Shown: positions 22,319-33,562 of the stretch, in pieces | Position numbering within the stretch: the first letter of the stretch is position 1 | Layout of the letters: every line of letters begins with the position of its first letter | NCBI GenBank assembly: GCA_963920525.1 | Contig: OY986437.1 | Coordinates: 61,355,330-61,419,329 of the forward strand | Source of the DNA: Dichetophora obliterata | Taxonomy: Eukaryota; Arthropoda; Insecta; Diptera; Sciomyzidae | Direction: 5' to 3' | DNA: 64,000 nt | The notes under the pieces: model-generated | What the model was told of the DNA's origin: nothing | The model's database searches: none | The model's input: the letters and a program-made list of their open reading frames with translations, nothing else | Program-made: the position numbers and the translations under genes

Positions 22319-22682
22319 ATTAATACTTTTTCAAAGTTTTAGAATTTTCGAGTATGAAATTCATTAGATAGCTTTGAGAAGTAAGCCATAGATAAGTGAA
22401 TAATCAAAGAAAATTAATGAAATTTGTTGTTTAATCAAGAAGATAAAAAAGTAGTAGATATGTACGTATTTTTTAAGTTACGCTAATCAAAATTCTTGAA
22501 GCTTGTACACGTGTTCCTGAAGATCAACTCATCCCAAATCTGTTATCCCAATTTCTCTAATTATTCTGTGGGCGTGGGTATAAATTGTCGTCATATGGCA
22601 ACAAATACACCAAAAGGTAGTGTTTAATCGAACACTGCGTTCCAATTAGTTTTGAGTGATTAGCTCTTGCATGTAAAATGTT

Positions 22683-23983
22683 CAGGGTCCGCTATCTAAA
22701 GTTTTTTTTTTAACTAGTGCTTATTTGCTTATTTCGTGAATGGTAACACTTAGCTCATGTCTGATTTGACAGATAATTAGTTTTATCCTTCCGCTGAACG
22801 AATATGGTTGTGTATACGCTTGAACGACGCTGGGAATTATTGCGACATTACTTTGAAAATCATGGTTATGTTGCAGAATGTGAGCGAAAATTGCGTACGG
22901 ATTTTGGAAGAAGAGAAGCACCGTCAGCTCCGTATGTTCGTTATCTTGTGAAAAAAGTGAAAGAAACTGGCATCCTCATCGATAAACCAAAGCGTGAAAA
23001 GCCAAAAGCAGTGCGTACAGCCGAGAATATTGCTGCTGTGGCAGAAAGTGTGCGTGAAGCGCCATCAACATCAATTCACCGTCGTTCTCAACAATTGAAC
23101 ATTTCGGAGACATCATTGAGACGAATTTTGCAAAAAGACCTTGGTATGACGCCATACAAAGTCCAATTGGCTCAGGAGTATAAGCTAACTGACCATCCAA
23201 TGCGTTTTCGCTTCGCTAAGTGGGCCTGCGATCGCCTTACAGAAGATGCCGATTTTGCCAAAAAAATCATCTATTCAGATGAAGCTCATTTCGATCTTGG
23301 CGGGTATGAAAACTAGCAAAATTGTCGCATTCGGGGCACAGAAAACCCTCACGCATACATTGAAAAGCCGCTGCACCCAAAACGAGTCACTGTTTGTTGC
23401 TGATTTTGGTCCAGAAGCATAATTGGGCCATTTTTCTTCGAAAATGAGCAAGGAGTGGCCGTTACAGTCAATGGCGATCGTTATCGGGCCATGCTGAAAG
23501 AATTTTTGTTCACAAAAATTGAAGAGGAGGATATTGGCAACATTTGGTTTCAACAGGACGAAGCTACGTGCCACACAGCCGAAGCTACACTCGATGTTTT
23601 GCGCCCTGTTTTTGAAGATCGCATTATCAGCCGCAGAGCTGATGTCGTTTGGCCACCTCGGAACTGCGATTTGACACCGTTGGACTATTATTTGTGGGGT
23701 GCCCTCAAAGATAAGTGTTAAGCCAGAGACAATTGACGCTTAAAAAGACAATATTCGTGAAGAAATTGGTGAAATACAGCTGCACATAATCGATAATGTG
23801 CTTAAAAATTGGACCGATCGTGTAGGCTACTGCATGGCCAGCCGAGGCAGCGATTTGAATGAAATTGTTTTCCTTTATTAACCGGAAGGATTGTACTTTC
23901 AAATAAAAACAGAAATTTAAGAAAATATCCAATAGTTTTTTTTATAGAATTTTCAAAAAAAAAAGTTATTTGGCGGACCCTTT
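22683..23983 (+). mobile_element. mariner element, DD41D (rosa-like) lineage, about 1.3 kb, inactive
   Basis: TIRs: left AGGGTCCGCTATCTAAAG, right inverted AGGGTCCGCCAAATAAC, both followed by a T-run. A TA dinucleotide follows the right end; the outermost left bases are altered, so the left TA is not obvious. The length is typical of an intact mariner. It separates the plus-strand piggyBac from the minus-strand one and begins right after the Cys-rich C-terminus of the latter, so it probably inserted into that element. Confidence 0.8.
22804..23880 (+). pseudogene. mariner transposase, DD41D type
   Basis: Begins MVVYTLERRWELLRHYFENH with a helix-turn-helix N-terminus (SIHRRSQQLNISETSLRRIL). 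The catalytic core has IYSDEAHFDLGGYEN (first Asp), WFQQDEATCHTA (second Asp) and NCDLTPLDYYLWG. Counting from the second Asp, 41 residues lie before the Asp of TPLD, which fits the DD41D group first described in Ceratitis rosa. A TAG after GGYEN (23314), a TGA about 90 bp later (after VTVCC), a stop after ALKDKC and later frame loss inactivate it. The C-terminal tail can be followed to about 23880. Confidence 0.88.
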
Positions 23984-23985
23984 AT

Positions 23986-25260
23986 AAGTTTATTGTATGG
24001 ACGACAGTGACACTTTGTAAGCACGAAATGTGATGTACCTTCGCAGTCCGGAAGTTTACAGCGACCTCGGGTTTTGGAGTACTTTGGTCAATCGAATTAG
24101 TCAAAGCTCACGGCATCTATTGCCTTTCTTCCGTATTCAGCCTTTACGGATGAGATATTATTATCCTCCTCTTGAGTGGCATTTGATGATCTACCACATT
24201 TTTCTTAAACTGTCATAAAATTAAGAGTTTCGGCAACGGAATTCCAACAAGTCCATTTGCTGTTTTTTTTGGGTCTTTATGGAACCGGCAATATTTTTTA
24301 TACTCAAGCCACGAATTGCATACTACAAGATCAATTAAGCAATCCCAGGGCTTAGTCGTCCACTTCTTACTTTTTAGAGATATTGTGTAAAGTGAAATCA
24401 TGAGTCCGTTTTATTGACTCCTTTCATGTGTTTATTATAGTGTGTAAGGTAGCAATAAAGTCTGGGAGATATGAATATATTTTTTTTTCTATGACGGAAT
24501 CTTTTGACTGCTGTGCTTGGATGAATTCCAAAAATGGTAGATGACGCAAGAGCCGTTCCATTATCGTGCCACTTTACTAGACAAATATCATCCAAAATCC
24601 TGTGATCATTTGATCCTCTTTTCTCCTTTTTGAGTTCCTTATCAGAATTTAGTGGATCTGTTTGGACATATAGTCTATCTGTTTGGGCATATAGTACCAG
24701 TAGCCAAAATTTCATGATAGTTTTGTCTACAAAACTTTTGTGATTAAAACCTTTTGGTATAGTTTCAGCAAGTCTGACTACAATATCCAAACAAAGTCCC
24801 AGGTTTCCTTTGCCTGTATAGATTTCGAAATCTAAAGCAATGCCATCAGATTGACATAAAACAAATATTTTTTAGACCCATTTATTGGTTTTCTAGGCAT
24901 ATATTTAAAAATGTATGCCCTTTAAATGTCACCATCACCACTGGGCTTCTCGTAGCACCGTATAATAATTGCTTCAACCAATGGCCCTTTCATTATACCA
25001 TTCAACCATTATATTCCACAAAACTTCTGATGTCTTTTTATAATTGAAGCAAAGACAACTTCTTCTGCTGTGGAAGCGTTGAATTAATATAGACTCTTTT
25101 ATCCCAGGTATCAACGACCCTCTGCACCAGTACACCTTACTCCTTGAGAAGTTTAGTGTGCCCATAAGGATTGACATACAAATAAATTTGTATAGCTCAA
25201 AATCGGTAAGATTGAAACTTAAGCACATTTGCTCCAGTACCTTCCTATTTGTCCTTTGCG
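23986..25260 (-). pseudogene. piggyBac-type transposase, decayed copy (minus strand)
   Basis: Read on the minus strand from about 25.25 kb downward: a partial N-terminal core (NLTDFELYKFICMSILMGTL), LDFEIYTGKG, VVRLAETIPKGFNHKSFVDK (degraded region of the second catalytic Asp), DHRILDDICLVKWHDN, NKHMKGVNKTDS (third Asp motif; GGVDKTDS in relatives), SLYTISLKSKKWTTK, LIDLVVCNSWLEYKKYC, and a C-terminal RGRCKLPDCEGTSHF Cys-rich piece at about 23990-24070. Multiple stops and frameshifts. It is a different lineage from the plus-strand copy at 20.5 kb and from the 2-kb element at 25.4 kb. Its 3' end is cut by the mariner. Confidence 0.8.
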
Positions 25261-25570
25261 CAATCGATTTTATAAGATCATCGGTGATGTTTTTCTAAAG
25301 AAGGAAAATAAGGAAGGAATAGTCCCACACAATTCAATATTTTGTTGGATAAATAACCAACAAAACAATAATAAATATGAACCCATGGGACTTTTTTCTG
25401 TTTCGTTTAACCCTTTCACTACTGATGTCTACTGTAGTGGACGTAACTTCGTGACTCCACTAAACATTGTTACTAACAACAAAAATGTTTTTTTTTTGTT
25501 GAAATATGTTAAACGGTACTTTTGCATATATTAATATATTAAAATAAAAATAAGAGTGATTTAGCTAAAG

Positions 25571-25663
25571 GTAAGTGCAGCAGCATATGAAATGTGCATG
25601 TCCCGTGTAATGGACATCAGCAGCCATACGTTGTAAAATTGTTGATAATTTTTGCTTGTACAG
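25571..25663 (+). other. Probable 93-bp intron in the 5' leader of the piggyBac transposase gene
   Basis: A consensus donor (AAAG/GTAAGT at 25571) and an acceptor with a pyrimidine-rich end (TTGCTTGTACAG/G, ending 25663) sit just before the transposase ATG at 25670. Prediction from sequence only. Confidence 0.45.
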
Positions 25664-25669
25664 GTTACA

Positions 25670-27135
25670 ATGGCAAAGCGTAAAACACTTACTAACCAAG
25701 AGTTGTGCGACTTTTTGGATAACTTATCTGAAATTGAAGATGAGTTTGACGACGATGAAGTTGAATTATTTGGAAATTCTATATCTAAACGAGTTGGGGG
25801 AGATTCTGATGAAGGAGAATCCGATGTCATTGAGAATGATTCCGGAGAACCGTTAGGTCAAATTAATAGCATTTCTAGCAGAATATTTAGCCCACATTCA
25901 ACTCGAAAGGATGGTGAAAGTGAAAAATTATTCGGATTGGACGAAGACGATGTCCCTTTAAGTACCTTATTTTCGGTGCGAGTCCTAAGATCGTCCGGCG
26001 CAGCAAAGACGTCATCCGAAACACATGAAGAAATGGATGAGTCCCGTGAAGAATGTAATATAACTGACAAGAACTCCATCAAGTGGCGACGAGCTCGTAA
26101 TAATGACAGAATATTCAACCCAGCATTTGAGAGATCTGAATATTCGATTGAGGAGGTCAGAACTCCGTTTCAGTACTTGGAAACATATTTTCCGGCACAA
26201 TTTTTTCAAGACGTCGCTCATTTTACTAACCTTTATAGTACGCAGCAACAGTCGAAGTTCCAGCCAACTAATGCTGCAGAAATCCGTGCGTTTTTTGATT
26301 TGCAGTGTATGATGGGTATTTTAAAATTTCCACGTATATCAATGTTCTGGGAAAAAGGTCTTGCTCTACCAATGTTTGCAGATACCATGTCACGTAATCG
26401 GTTTTACGCTATTCGATCTCATCTACATTTGATAGATGCGCAGATGACCCCAGATAATAACGATAAATTTTATCGAGTACGACCTATAATGAATGCAGTA
26501 AGACAGCGTTTATTGCAACATAAGTTAGAAGAATCGTTGTGTGTGGATGAACAAATTATTCCATTTAAGGGGCGTCTTTCGATCAAGCAATACATTCTTG
26601 GAAAACCATGCCCATGGGGCATAAAGGTATATGTTCAACCACTGAAATAGAAGCAAATCTAATGGAAAAATTTGGCTTTAGTGCTGCTGTTGTTCTAGAA
26701 CTGATGAAACGTATTCCACGTGACACGCGACCAATTGGTCACAAATTGTTTACGGACAATTTTTTTACTACATATTCTTTATTGGAAGTTCTACAACCAC
26801 GGAAAATATTAGCTTCAGGCACAATTCGTGTAAGCCGGTTTAAAAATCCACCACTATCGGCAGATTCCGACATGCGCAAAAAAGGCCGTGGATATGCCGA
26901 ACAAGTCATAAGCCGAGACGAAAAAATAATAGTGACCAAATGGTTCGACAACAAATCGGTATATTTAGCTTCAAACTTTGTTGGCATAGGCATATCTGAT
27001 ACGGTTCAACGCTATGACAAAAAGGACAAACAGTTTGTTGAAGTTGAGAGGCCAAAAGTTGTCAAACTATATAACAAAGGAATGGGAGGCGTCGATCTTT
27101 TAGATCAAATGATGCAGTACAATAAAATATTATAA
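25670..27135 (+). pseudogene. piggyBac transposase, internally deleted and C-terminally truncated
   Basis: Starts at MAKRKTLTNQELCDFLDNLS, preferred over the upstream ATG at 25652 because a 3' splice site lies between them. An acidic N-terminus is followed by the DDE_Tnp_1_7 core. All three catalytic aspartates are visible: VDEQIIPFKGR (codon 26546), FTDNFFTT (codon 26755), and GMGGVDLLDQ (codon 27094). Around 26610-26650 the frame shifts and the segment normally linking WGIKVYVQ to the following helix is missing, consistent with a deletion of a few tens of residues. After VDLLDQMMQYNKIL the frame runs into an AATAA-rich stretch, so the C-terminal part with the cysteine-rich domain is absent. 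Confidence 0.9.
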
Positions 27136-27414
27136 TAATAAAATAATAAAATAATAAAACAAAAAAACGAGATATCGTACCTATTTCGTAGTCAAAGTTA
27201 TATTTTTACTATTGTAAATCATTGCATACTCTTAGTCAATTTTACTACCATTACTACCCATGTCCACTCAGGTGGACATCATAAAGCAGCCACACCCACA
27301 TAGATAGGGAAAAAAAAAACTTTTTCAAGATGTTTGTATTTACCATATTAATTAAAAAAACCAACAAAAAAAATTTTAGCCACATCCATTTTAATTCGGT
27401 AGTGAAAGGGTTAA

Positions 27415-28885
27415 TATTTTCATATTTTTGTTCAGCTTTTTTATGAATTTAATAAACTTTTTTATAAGCAATTTAAAAAAGAAATTTCATGAGATGAAGT
27501 GCCCACCTAAATATTATAGCATGAAATCTGGATATCATGAAATTCTATTTAACAGTTCGCATGCAATCAAATATTGTAAGTGTAAACACTGTGTTAATGC
27601 AGACTCATTGCAAAAATCACTTTTATGTTTGCAAAATTTTGTTTGCTGTTTCTATTATTCCCAATATTTTGCAAGAAAACCCAGCAGTCCAACAGCTAAA
27701 AGCATTTCATCTGCAGCAAGATGAAATTCCGGTGTCTTGAAAAAGATAAAGTGTCCAAAGTCATTTTGAATTACAACAATTGCTTTGTAATGTACTGAAA
27801 CTGTGGTCTGTTCGTACATTTTTTTAACTTTGAAGCGACTGAAAAAATCGTCTAATTTTTTATTTGGTCGAAGAAAAGTCTGGAGTCATAATTTTTTTTC
27901 ACAATTTCGATAACGATAAGATGAAGACGGTGGTGATTTGAACCGGTTGAATGAACCTTTAGAATTGTTCGACTGAAAAAGTCCTGTGTCTAATCTGCAG
28001 TCCAACTAATCGACCACTCATTACAGCAGCACGATCATAACCCTGGCCCAAAATATTTTTGAGCTCAATTCCAAAATCTGTCAGTCGATCATAAGTTTAA
28101 AGAATGCCTTAGCTGTGACTTCATCAGCTACAGAAATGCAATCGAAAATATTTCGTTCTCACTCCTATCTGTCTTATCTGCAATCAATGCTGAACATGAT
28201 TTAGCTCATTTCTCGGAGACAATTTGCAATAATATTTATGATTTTATTTTGCATTTGCAACGATGTATAGACAGCATTGGTAGGCATACCATCTTGACAT
28301 ATCTTTAAGTTTTTGTGCTTTTCGATCATGTCTTCAAACTTTAAACATATAATGTAACAGTCTTGACTCTTAATATTTTTCGTCAAATAACCCATTTCCT
28401 CGAAAAGGCAACTTATTCTCAGCCAGAAACAAATTGTAAAAACAATCCCTTTTACATAACATTGTCGCTTTTCAAGGACAGTGTTATTAAGAAGGCTCGA
28501 AATTTCTAGATTATTTTCAATACTTAAAGAATGTTCTTTCCCCGCAACCATAGCAGAAAGATGTATACTGCTTAAGTCATGTTTCTTCAAAGCTTTTTCT
28601 GTTGCACGAGGCTAAGACCATTTATTATATCCTGTAGTGCAAAAATAGTCACTAGCATTAGTTTTCGCTAAGTGCGTTAACCTTTAGTAATCAGCTTTGC
28701 GTGTAAACAACACAAATTGGCGCCTAAATTTTACTTCAATCTTTTCTGTTGAGAGCTTATTTTCTGCAATTGAATTCTGAAAACTTTTCTGTTAAAATTT
28801 TGAAAAGAACCATAGTTTTTGGGGGAACTCGGAAAACTTTTGGGGGTGCTCAGCTGCCCCCAGCACCCCCCTGGCTACGGCCGTG
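27415..28885 (-). mobile_element. hAT element remnant, 5' end at 28885
   Basis: On the minus strand the element starts CACGGCCGTAGCCAGGGGGG at 28885, a terminus seen in hAT elements whose transposases carry a TTF-type zinc finger, and is followed by GC-rich subterminal repeats (28845-28875). Coding remains follow downstream on the minus strand. The other TIR was not found; the left limit given here is simply the edge of the 2-kb piggyBac, which may have inserted into or next to this element. Confidence 0.65.
27720..28660 (-). pseudogene. hAT transposase N-terminal half with TTF-type zinc finger, decayed
   Basis: The minus-strand translation reads TTGYNKWS, PRATEKALKKHDLSSIHLSA, MVAGKEHS, then NNTVLEKRQCYVKGIVFTICFWLR and a helix-rich segment ending IINIIANCLREMS. 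This order (TTF zinc finger with ...H-SS-HL-A, then NR-YVK-I) matches ZMYM1-like hAT transposases. Beyond 28200 the frame is broken by stops, with only traces such as ISVADEVTAKAFFKL. No C-terminal dimerisation domain is seen. Confidence 0.7.
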
Positions 28886-28972
28886 AAGCGATAACTATAG
28901 AAATGTTAACGTTCTAATCAGCTGCATGAATTTTATCAATTACGATAACGGTTAATAGAATCGTAATACATC

Positions 28973-29470
28973 ATGACACACGTTTATCATATACACAAAC
29001 CAAAAACTTTCCGCTACTATATTTTAGATGGCGTTAAAAATTGTTACAGTACAGCAACAAATATGCCGAAAGGGTTAAGGTTGGTTAAGGTTTCTTTTTT
29101 CAATCAACCTTCAAAATGGATTATTGCCCAAGCAACTCGTATGAGAAAACTTAAATCAAAAAGCGCCACCTCTTAACTTTTGCCCTTGGGCGTCCGCAGG
29201 GGGAAAGGGTGGAGGCGCTTTCCGTGAGGTTTTTTTAAATATCTTCAAATTAAATCAAAAAGCCGTAAGCTACATTATAGCAATTGTAAGTTGCGCTTAA
29301 ACTTGGGATTTTAGCACTTTTTTTTAATAAAAACGTCGTTTTTAGTTGTAGTGTAAAATTTAGCAGGAACATGTATTTTGGTAAGGTGCAACAATAATTA
29401 ATCAAAAAGTCGACTTTGAATTTATTGTAACTTCGGACTTTTTTGATTTTATATGACGATATGTTTATTA
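28973..29470. other. Non-coding stretch, nothing firm
   Basis: A 67-codon open frame at 28973-29176 has no recognisable motif. AATCAAAAAG words occur in both orientations (29250-29450), suggesting a decayed foldback sequence next to the MITE at 29471. Confidence 0.3.
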
Positions 29471-29721
29471 TATCTGTGGTCACAAGGAATAATGACTAAA
29501 CTCAAAATATCGTAAAAAAGCGATATGGAATTTACTTTATTGCCAATTTTTTGAAGTATGCAGATATCCATTTTTAGCTCAGAATTGATCATCACGTATG
29601 TCTGCACATGTTTTGTTTGTAACGGTTCATATATTTAAAAAAGAGGTCGTAGTTCGTGCAATTAAAATATCGTTTTTTACGATACTTTGAGTTTAGTTGT
29701 TATGCCTTGTGACCACAGATA
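29471..29721. mobile_element. MITE, 251 bp, long TIRs, TA duplication
   Basis: The two ends are inverse copies over about 55 bp with only a few differences, starting TATCTGTGGTCACAAGG and containing CTAAACTCAAA and ATCGTAAAAAA. TA lies on both flanks (29469-29470, 29722-29723). No ORF. TA target and long TIRs fit a Tc1/mariner-type MITE. Confidence 0.8.
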
Positions 29722-29941
29722 TATGTTAATAAATTTTGAAGACAACTCAAAAATACTTCATTTAAGGTATATTTATAAATAAAGTTGAGCTAAGCCATGC
29801 ATGCATTTCTAAATAGTATGTGCTACCCGTCGCAGTGATAAGTTACGATACCATTTCATTAACCCTTGTTTCACAGGCACTTTTCAATACGTATTCTTAC
29901 ACTCAAGAAATTTTGTGTGTAAATATTACTAATTCCATTCT

Positions 29942-30317
29942 ACGAATTTTCTTCGTAGTTTTCAGTCACTAATAGGATTCGTAGATTGAACATAGTTTGG
30001 TACATATTGCAAATACCTTATTAGTACAAAAACAAATATATATTGTACGAATACATTTATTACATTAACCAATAACGAAAAACAAAACATTCTATCTGAG
30101 CTTACTATCTGAGTTTTTTAGCTTACGAGCCGCGTACTCTATCAGTAGACTACGGCCACCTTGCAATTATACATTTCCTTATATTTGGTAATTGTTCAAC
30201 AAACCAGGCTGAAAGATTTCGGTTGTGAATATTTTAAACTCAACTAATACTAAATAGTACGAATCCATTAGTAAATACTACGAATTTAATGGAAAATAGT
30301 ACGAAGTTATTCGTACG
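29942..30317. repeat. Cluster of TACGAA words in both orientations, with a tRNA-like piece
   Basis: TACGAA or its inverse occurs about eight times (for example the hairpin CTACGAA/TTCGTAG at 29942-29960, then 29980, 30045, 30258, 30280, 30300 and 30310). Between them, on the minus strand around 30121-30160, is a tRNA-like D-arm/anticodon-arm sequence (ACTGATAGAGTACGCGGCTC). It may be a SINE or a foldback element with subterminal repeats; boundaries not resolved. Confidence 0.4.
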
Positions 30318-30339
30318 AGAAATTGAGGAATGATAAGAA

Positions 30340-31590
30340 ATGATACCCCTATTGGTCAAAGATCATTCTTCGAAGCAACAAATGGTAAGGGGCATTTAAG
30401 CCAATAATGCATATGAACTTGGTTTTAAAGAAATTAAACACAAGAAGAAAACAAAGTAAAATTAATTTAAAAAACTAAATGTTTTCCCAAAAGTCGGCTT
30501 AAAAAAATCGTTTTTCTGTCATAAAGATGATCCAATTTGGATAATTTTTTAATTTTTCGTAGACTTTACAAAATTGCTAACAATCTTGCAGCATTTAAAT
30601 TTGAGAAAATAGCTGCAATCTAGGCAAGGACAAAGCTTCTCATTTAAAAGCGAAAAAAAATAATTAGGAAATTCTGAATAAAGAAGGCTAGTTTTAGATC
30701 AAGCACTAATTTTTAAAAAAGTCTGATGGCAAATACATGTTAAAAAAACGCTTTTACATTAGAATATCTTTTGTTCAAAATTTTTTTATTACTTAAATTT
30801 AAATAGGAAACTCAATTTGAAACATTTATGTTTTTTAAAAGGCGTCCACCCACTTTGAGAATTTTTTGGATTTTTTCGCTTCACGTGCTTATATTACATC
30901 CAGGACTTTGAATCTAGCCTTGCAGCGAGGTACTGGACTATGTTTAGAAAATTTATAGAGCCCACAACCCATCTATACATGTACCTCTTTATATATTTAT
31001 TCACGTTTTGAATTAAAAAAGATTAATTTTTAAATAATTCATATAATAGGTATGTTTCCAAACTCAATTTTAATAACTTGCATGCTGCTAGAACTGATGC
31101 ATGTTGAAAAAAGAAATAAGTAGTTGATGTCCATACGGGGAACATTTTAAGAATAGCGACAACTCTTATTCTTAACTTTTGCGAATTATATGGATTTTTA
31201 CCTCCTAAATCCAAATCTGGCAAATATCAGGCCGCTTAAAATTGGTATATGAGTTAAAGGCCTCCAAAACTGGGAAAAATGGACTAAAAATCTTGTTGGT
31301 TTTATCCATTTTTAAAAAAAAAAATTTTGGCAAATTTTTGTACTTATTTGAAATGAGGAAAACTTGGAGGCTAAATAGTAATTAATGCGATTTCGACTTA
31401 AGGATAAAAAAGACCCCAACATTATTTAATTTACTAAATTACTAAGAATATTTGTTGAGAAAAAAATTTTTGAAATTACTTAAAAAAAATTATATTTGAA
31501 AATGTTTCGGGCATGATATGAGAAAGATTCTTACCCCAACTTTGAAATATATATCATTTTCGTATGTGCACAAGCGTGTGTTAACAAGAG
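30340..31590. other. Non-coding AT-rich stretch
   Basis: No protein-like ORF, TIR or tandem structure recognised. It ends where LINE coding sequence begins near 31600. Confidence 0.4.
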
Positions 31591-31599
31591 TATCATTAC

Positions 31600-33560
31600 A
31601 GGCGCGTACTGAATACGCAACTCTTAAAGAATCGCTCTACAAATCTCAACTTAATAAGCTGGAGTCTGATATTAGAGAAAATCCGAAGAACTTTTAGAAT
31701 TTCTTAAATAAAAAAAGGAACACGAAGGGTTTCCCTAAAAATATGTTTTTTAACGAAAAAACTGCAAGTAGCACTTCAGACGTCACAAATCTTTTTGCTG
31801 ATTATTTTCAATCGAATTTTTTATTAGACGACGGAGATGACGTGAACTGCCGTTTTTATTATAATGACAACCCTATTATTGATATGGGTTCATTAGTTCT
31901 TTCTGATGATGATGTCTTACAAGATTTGCTCACTCTAGACATTAATAAAGGAACTGGTCCTGATAATATTCCCCCAATATTTCTAAAAAACTGCGCAGCT
32001 GTGCTAGCCCAGCCATTAGCGCTTTTATTTAATTTATCTTTAAAGACAGGGCAGCTTTTGAATATTTGGAAAGAATCCATTATAGTCCCTATCCATAAGT
32101 CTGGCTCTAGGCAAAATGTAGCGAACTATCGACCAATATCAAAATTGCCCTTGATCCCTAAATTATTTGAGTCAATTGTCAAAAAACACATTTATGCTAG
32201 AATTAAAAACTCTTTCTCTGAATTCCAACACGGTTTTGTTAGTGGTAAGTCTACTTCTACAAACCTATAACTGTACTCTCACTTCATTAAAACTGAAATG
32301 GAAAAAGGCAATCAAATTGACGTCATTTTTACTGATTTCGCCAAAGCCTTTGATAGATTTCAGCACTCCATTATGGTTAAAAAACTTTCCTTAATGGGGT
32401 TTCATTCCTCTTTGTTATCCTGGCTGGGGAATTACCTTTCTTATAGATATCAAGTTGTCCGTATTGGTAACTGCTACTCAAAATCTATTACCAACCATTC
32501 TGGTGAGCCCCAAGGAAGCCACCTTGGACCTCTATTGTTTGTCTTGTTCATCAACGATCTCCCAAACTTTTTACAGCATACTAACTGTTTGATGTATGCT
32601 GATGATGTTAAACTGTTTAATTCGGTTTCTTCACCTTCCGACCATCGGCTTCTTCAAATTGATTTAAACAATATGATTAAATGGTGTTCAGTTAATAGAC
32701 TTTATTTAAATGTTGCCAAATGCAACATTATGTCTTTTTATATGAAAAAAAAACCAAATTTTTTTAATTGCTCAGTCGCAAATAGTGGTCTTTCACGTGT
32801 CGAGTCTGCATCTGATCTGGGAATTCTATTTGATAGAAAAATTTATTTTTCCAACCATTACGATTGCATAATTACTAAGGCTAATGCAATGATGGGTTTT
32901 TGAGGCGTAATTCGAAGTAATTTAAGGATTCATATACCCTTAGAATGTTATTTTTATCTTTAGTAAGGTCTATCTTGGAATATGGATGTGTGATCTGGGA
33001 TCCATATTACGAGGTAGATTCTTTGCGATTGGAAAGAATACAAAAACGTTTCACTCGTTACATAATGTTTAAATTAAATTGGAATTTTATGCCAACGTAC
33101 GTATCCAGGTGTGCTCTTCTAGGTCTTAATACCTTAGCCTCCAGACGTAAATTTTTTCTTGTTATTTTTGTTCGCGATATAATTATGTCACATATAGACT
33201 GCGCGCCACTCCTCGCTCTTTTAAGAATATATGCGCCTGAGAGATATTTTAGGCAAAGAGATTTTTTTACATTCCGTATCATAGGACAAACTATGGCCGT
33301 AATGATCCTATTAATAATAAGATGTATGTGCTTAGCATTCAATTCCATAAGTGCTCAAATAGATCTCACTCTGAATAGACAAACTTTTAAACAAAATTTA
33401 TTAATAATTGCTTAAAATGAATTTATAAAAGTGTAATATTCTTTAATATAATTATGTTTACATTTTATTAGTTTTATATCATATTGTTTTTATAATTTAT
33501 ATGTTATTACTCAAACTGTTAAACGATTGTTGATAGTTAAAATAGAAATAAATAAATAAA
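31600..33560 (+). mobile_element. CR1-like LINE, 5' truncated, with AAATA tail
   Basis: Coding remains begin abruptly with the region between endonuclease and reverse transcriptase (ATLKESLYKSQLNKLESDIR) and continue to the end of ORF2 at 33415. After a 130-bp 3' untranslated part it ends in four or five AAATA/TAAA units (33546-33562). Loss of the 5' part and a simple-repeat tail instead of a long poly-A are usual for CR1-type insertions. Confidence 0.88.
31610..33415 (+). pseudogene. CR1-like reverse transcriptase ORF2, broken
   Basis: Reverse transcriptase with GTGPDNIPPIFLKNC, NYRPISKLPLIPKLFE, QHGFVSGKSTSTNL, then a frameshift at about 32270, TDFAKAFDRFQHS (first Asp), EPQGSHLGPLLF (GVPQG changed to GEPQG) and YADD in CLMYADDVKLF (about 32594). 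A TGA follows MMGF (about 32900) and the C-terminal third resumes at 32945 (LEYGCVIWDPYY). The TAG at 31696 also breaks the N-terminal part. Very similar to the minus-strand copy at 37.8-41.6 kb (same SGKSTSTNL, FTDFAKAFDR, GFHSSLL motifs), so the two belong to one family. Confidence 0.88.
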
Positions 33561-33562
33561 TA

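Larger units (their letters stand above)
25407..27414 (+). mobile_element. piggyBac element of 2000 bp with both TIRs and TTAA duplications
   Basis: The element is 25411-27410; TTAA lies at 25407-25410 and 27411-27414. The left end CCCTTTCACTACTGATG matches the inverted right end CCCTTTCACTACCGAAT. Three short palindromic motifs built on ATGTCYA...TGGACAT lie near the ends (25424-25442, 25597-25620, 27259-27280) and may be transposase-binding sites. It carries a truncated transposase gene, so it is probably non-autonomous. It sits between the minus-strand piggyBac and the hAT remnant. Confidence 0.92.

Noticed and set aside
25229..25534. 101-codon plus-strand open frame
   Set aside because: It runs across the junction between the minus-strand piggyBac remnant and the left end of the 2-kb piggyBac, so it is a chance frame.
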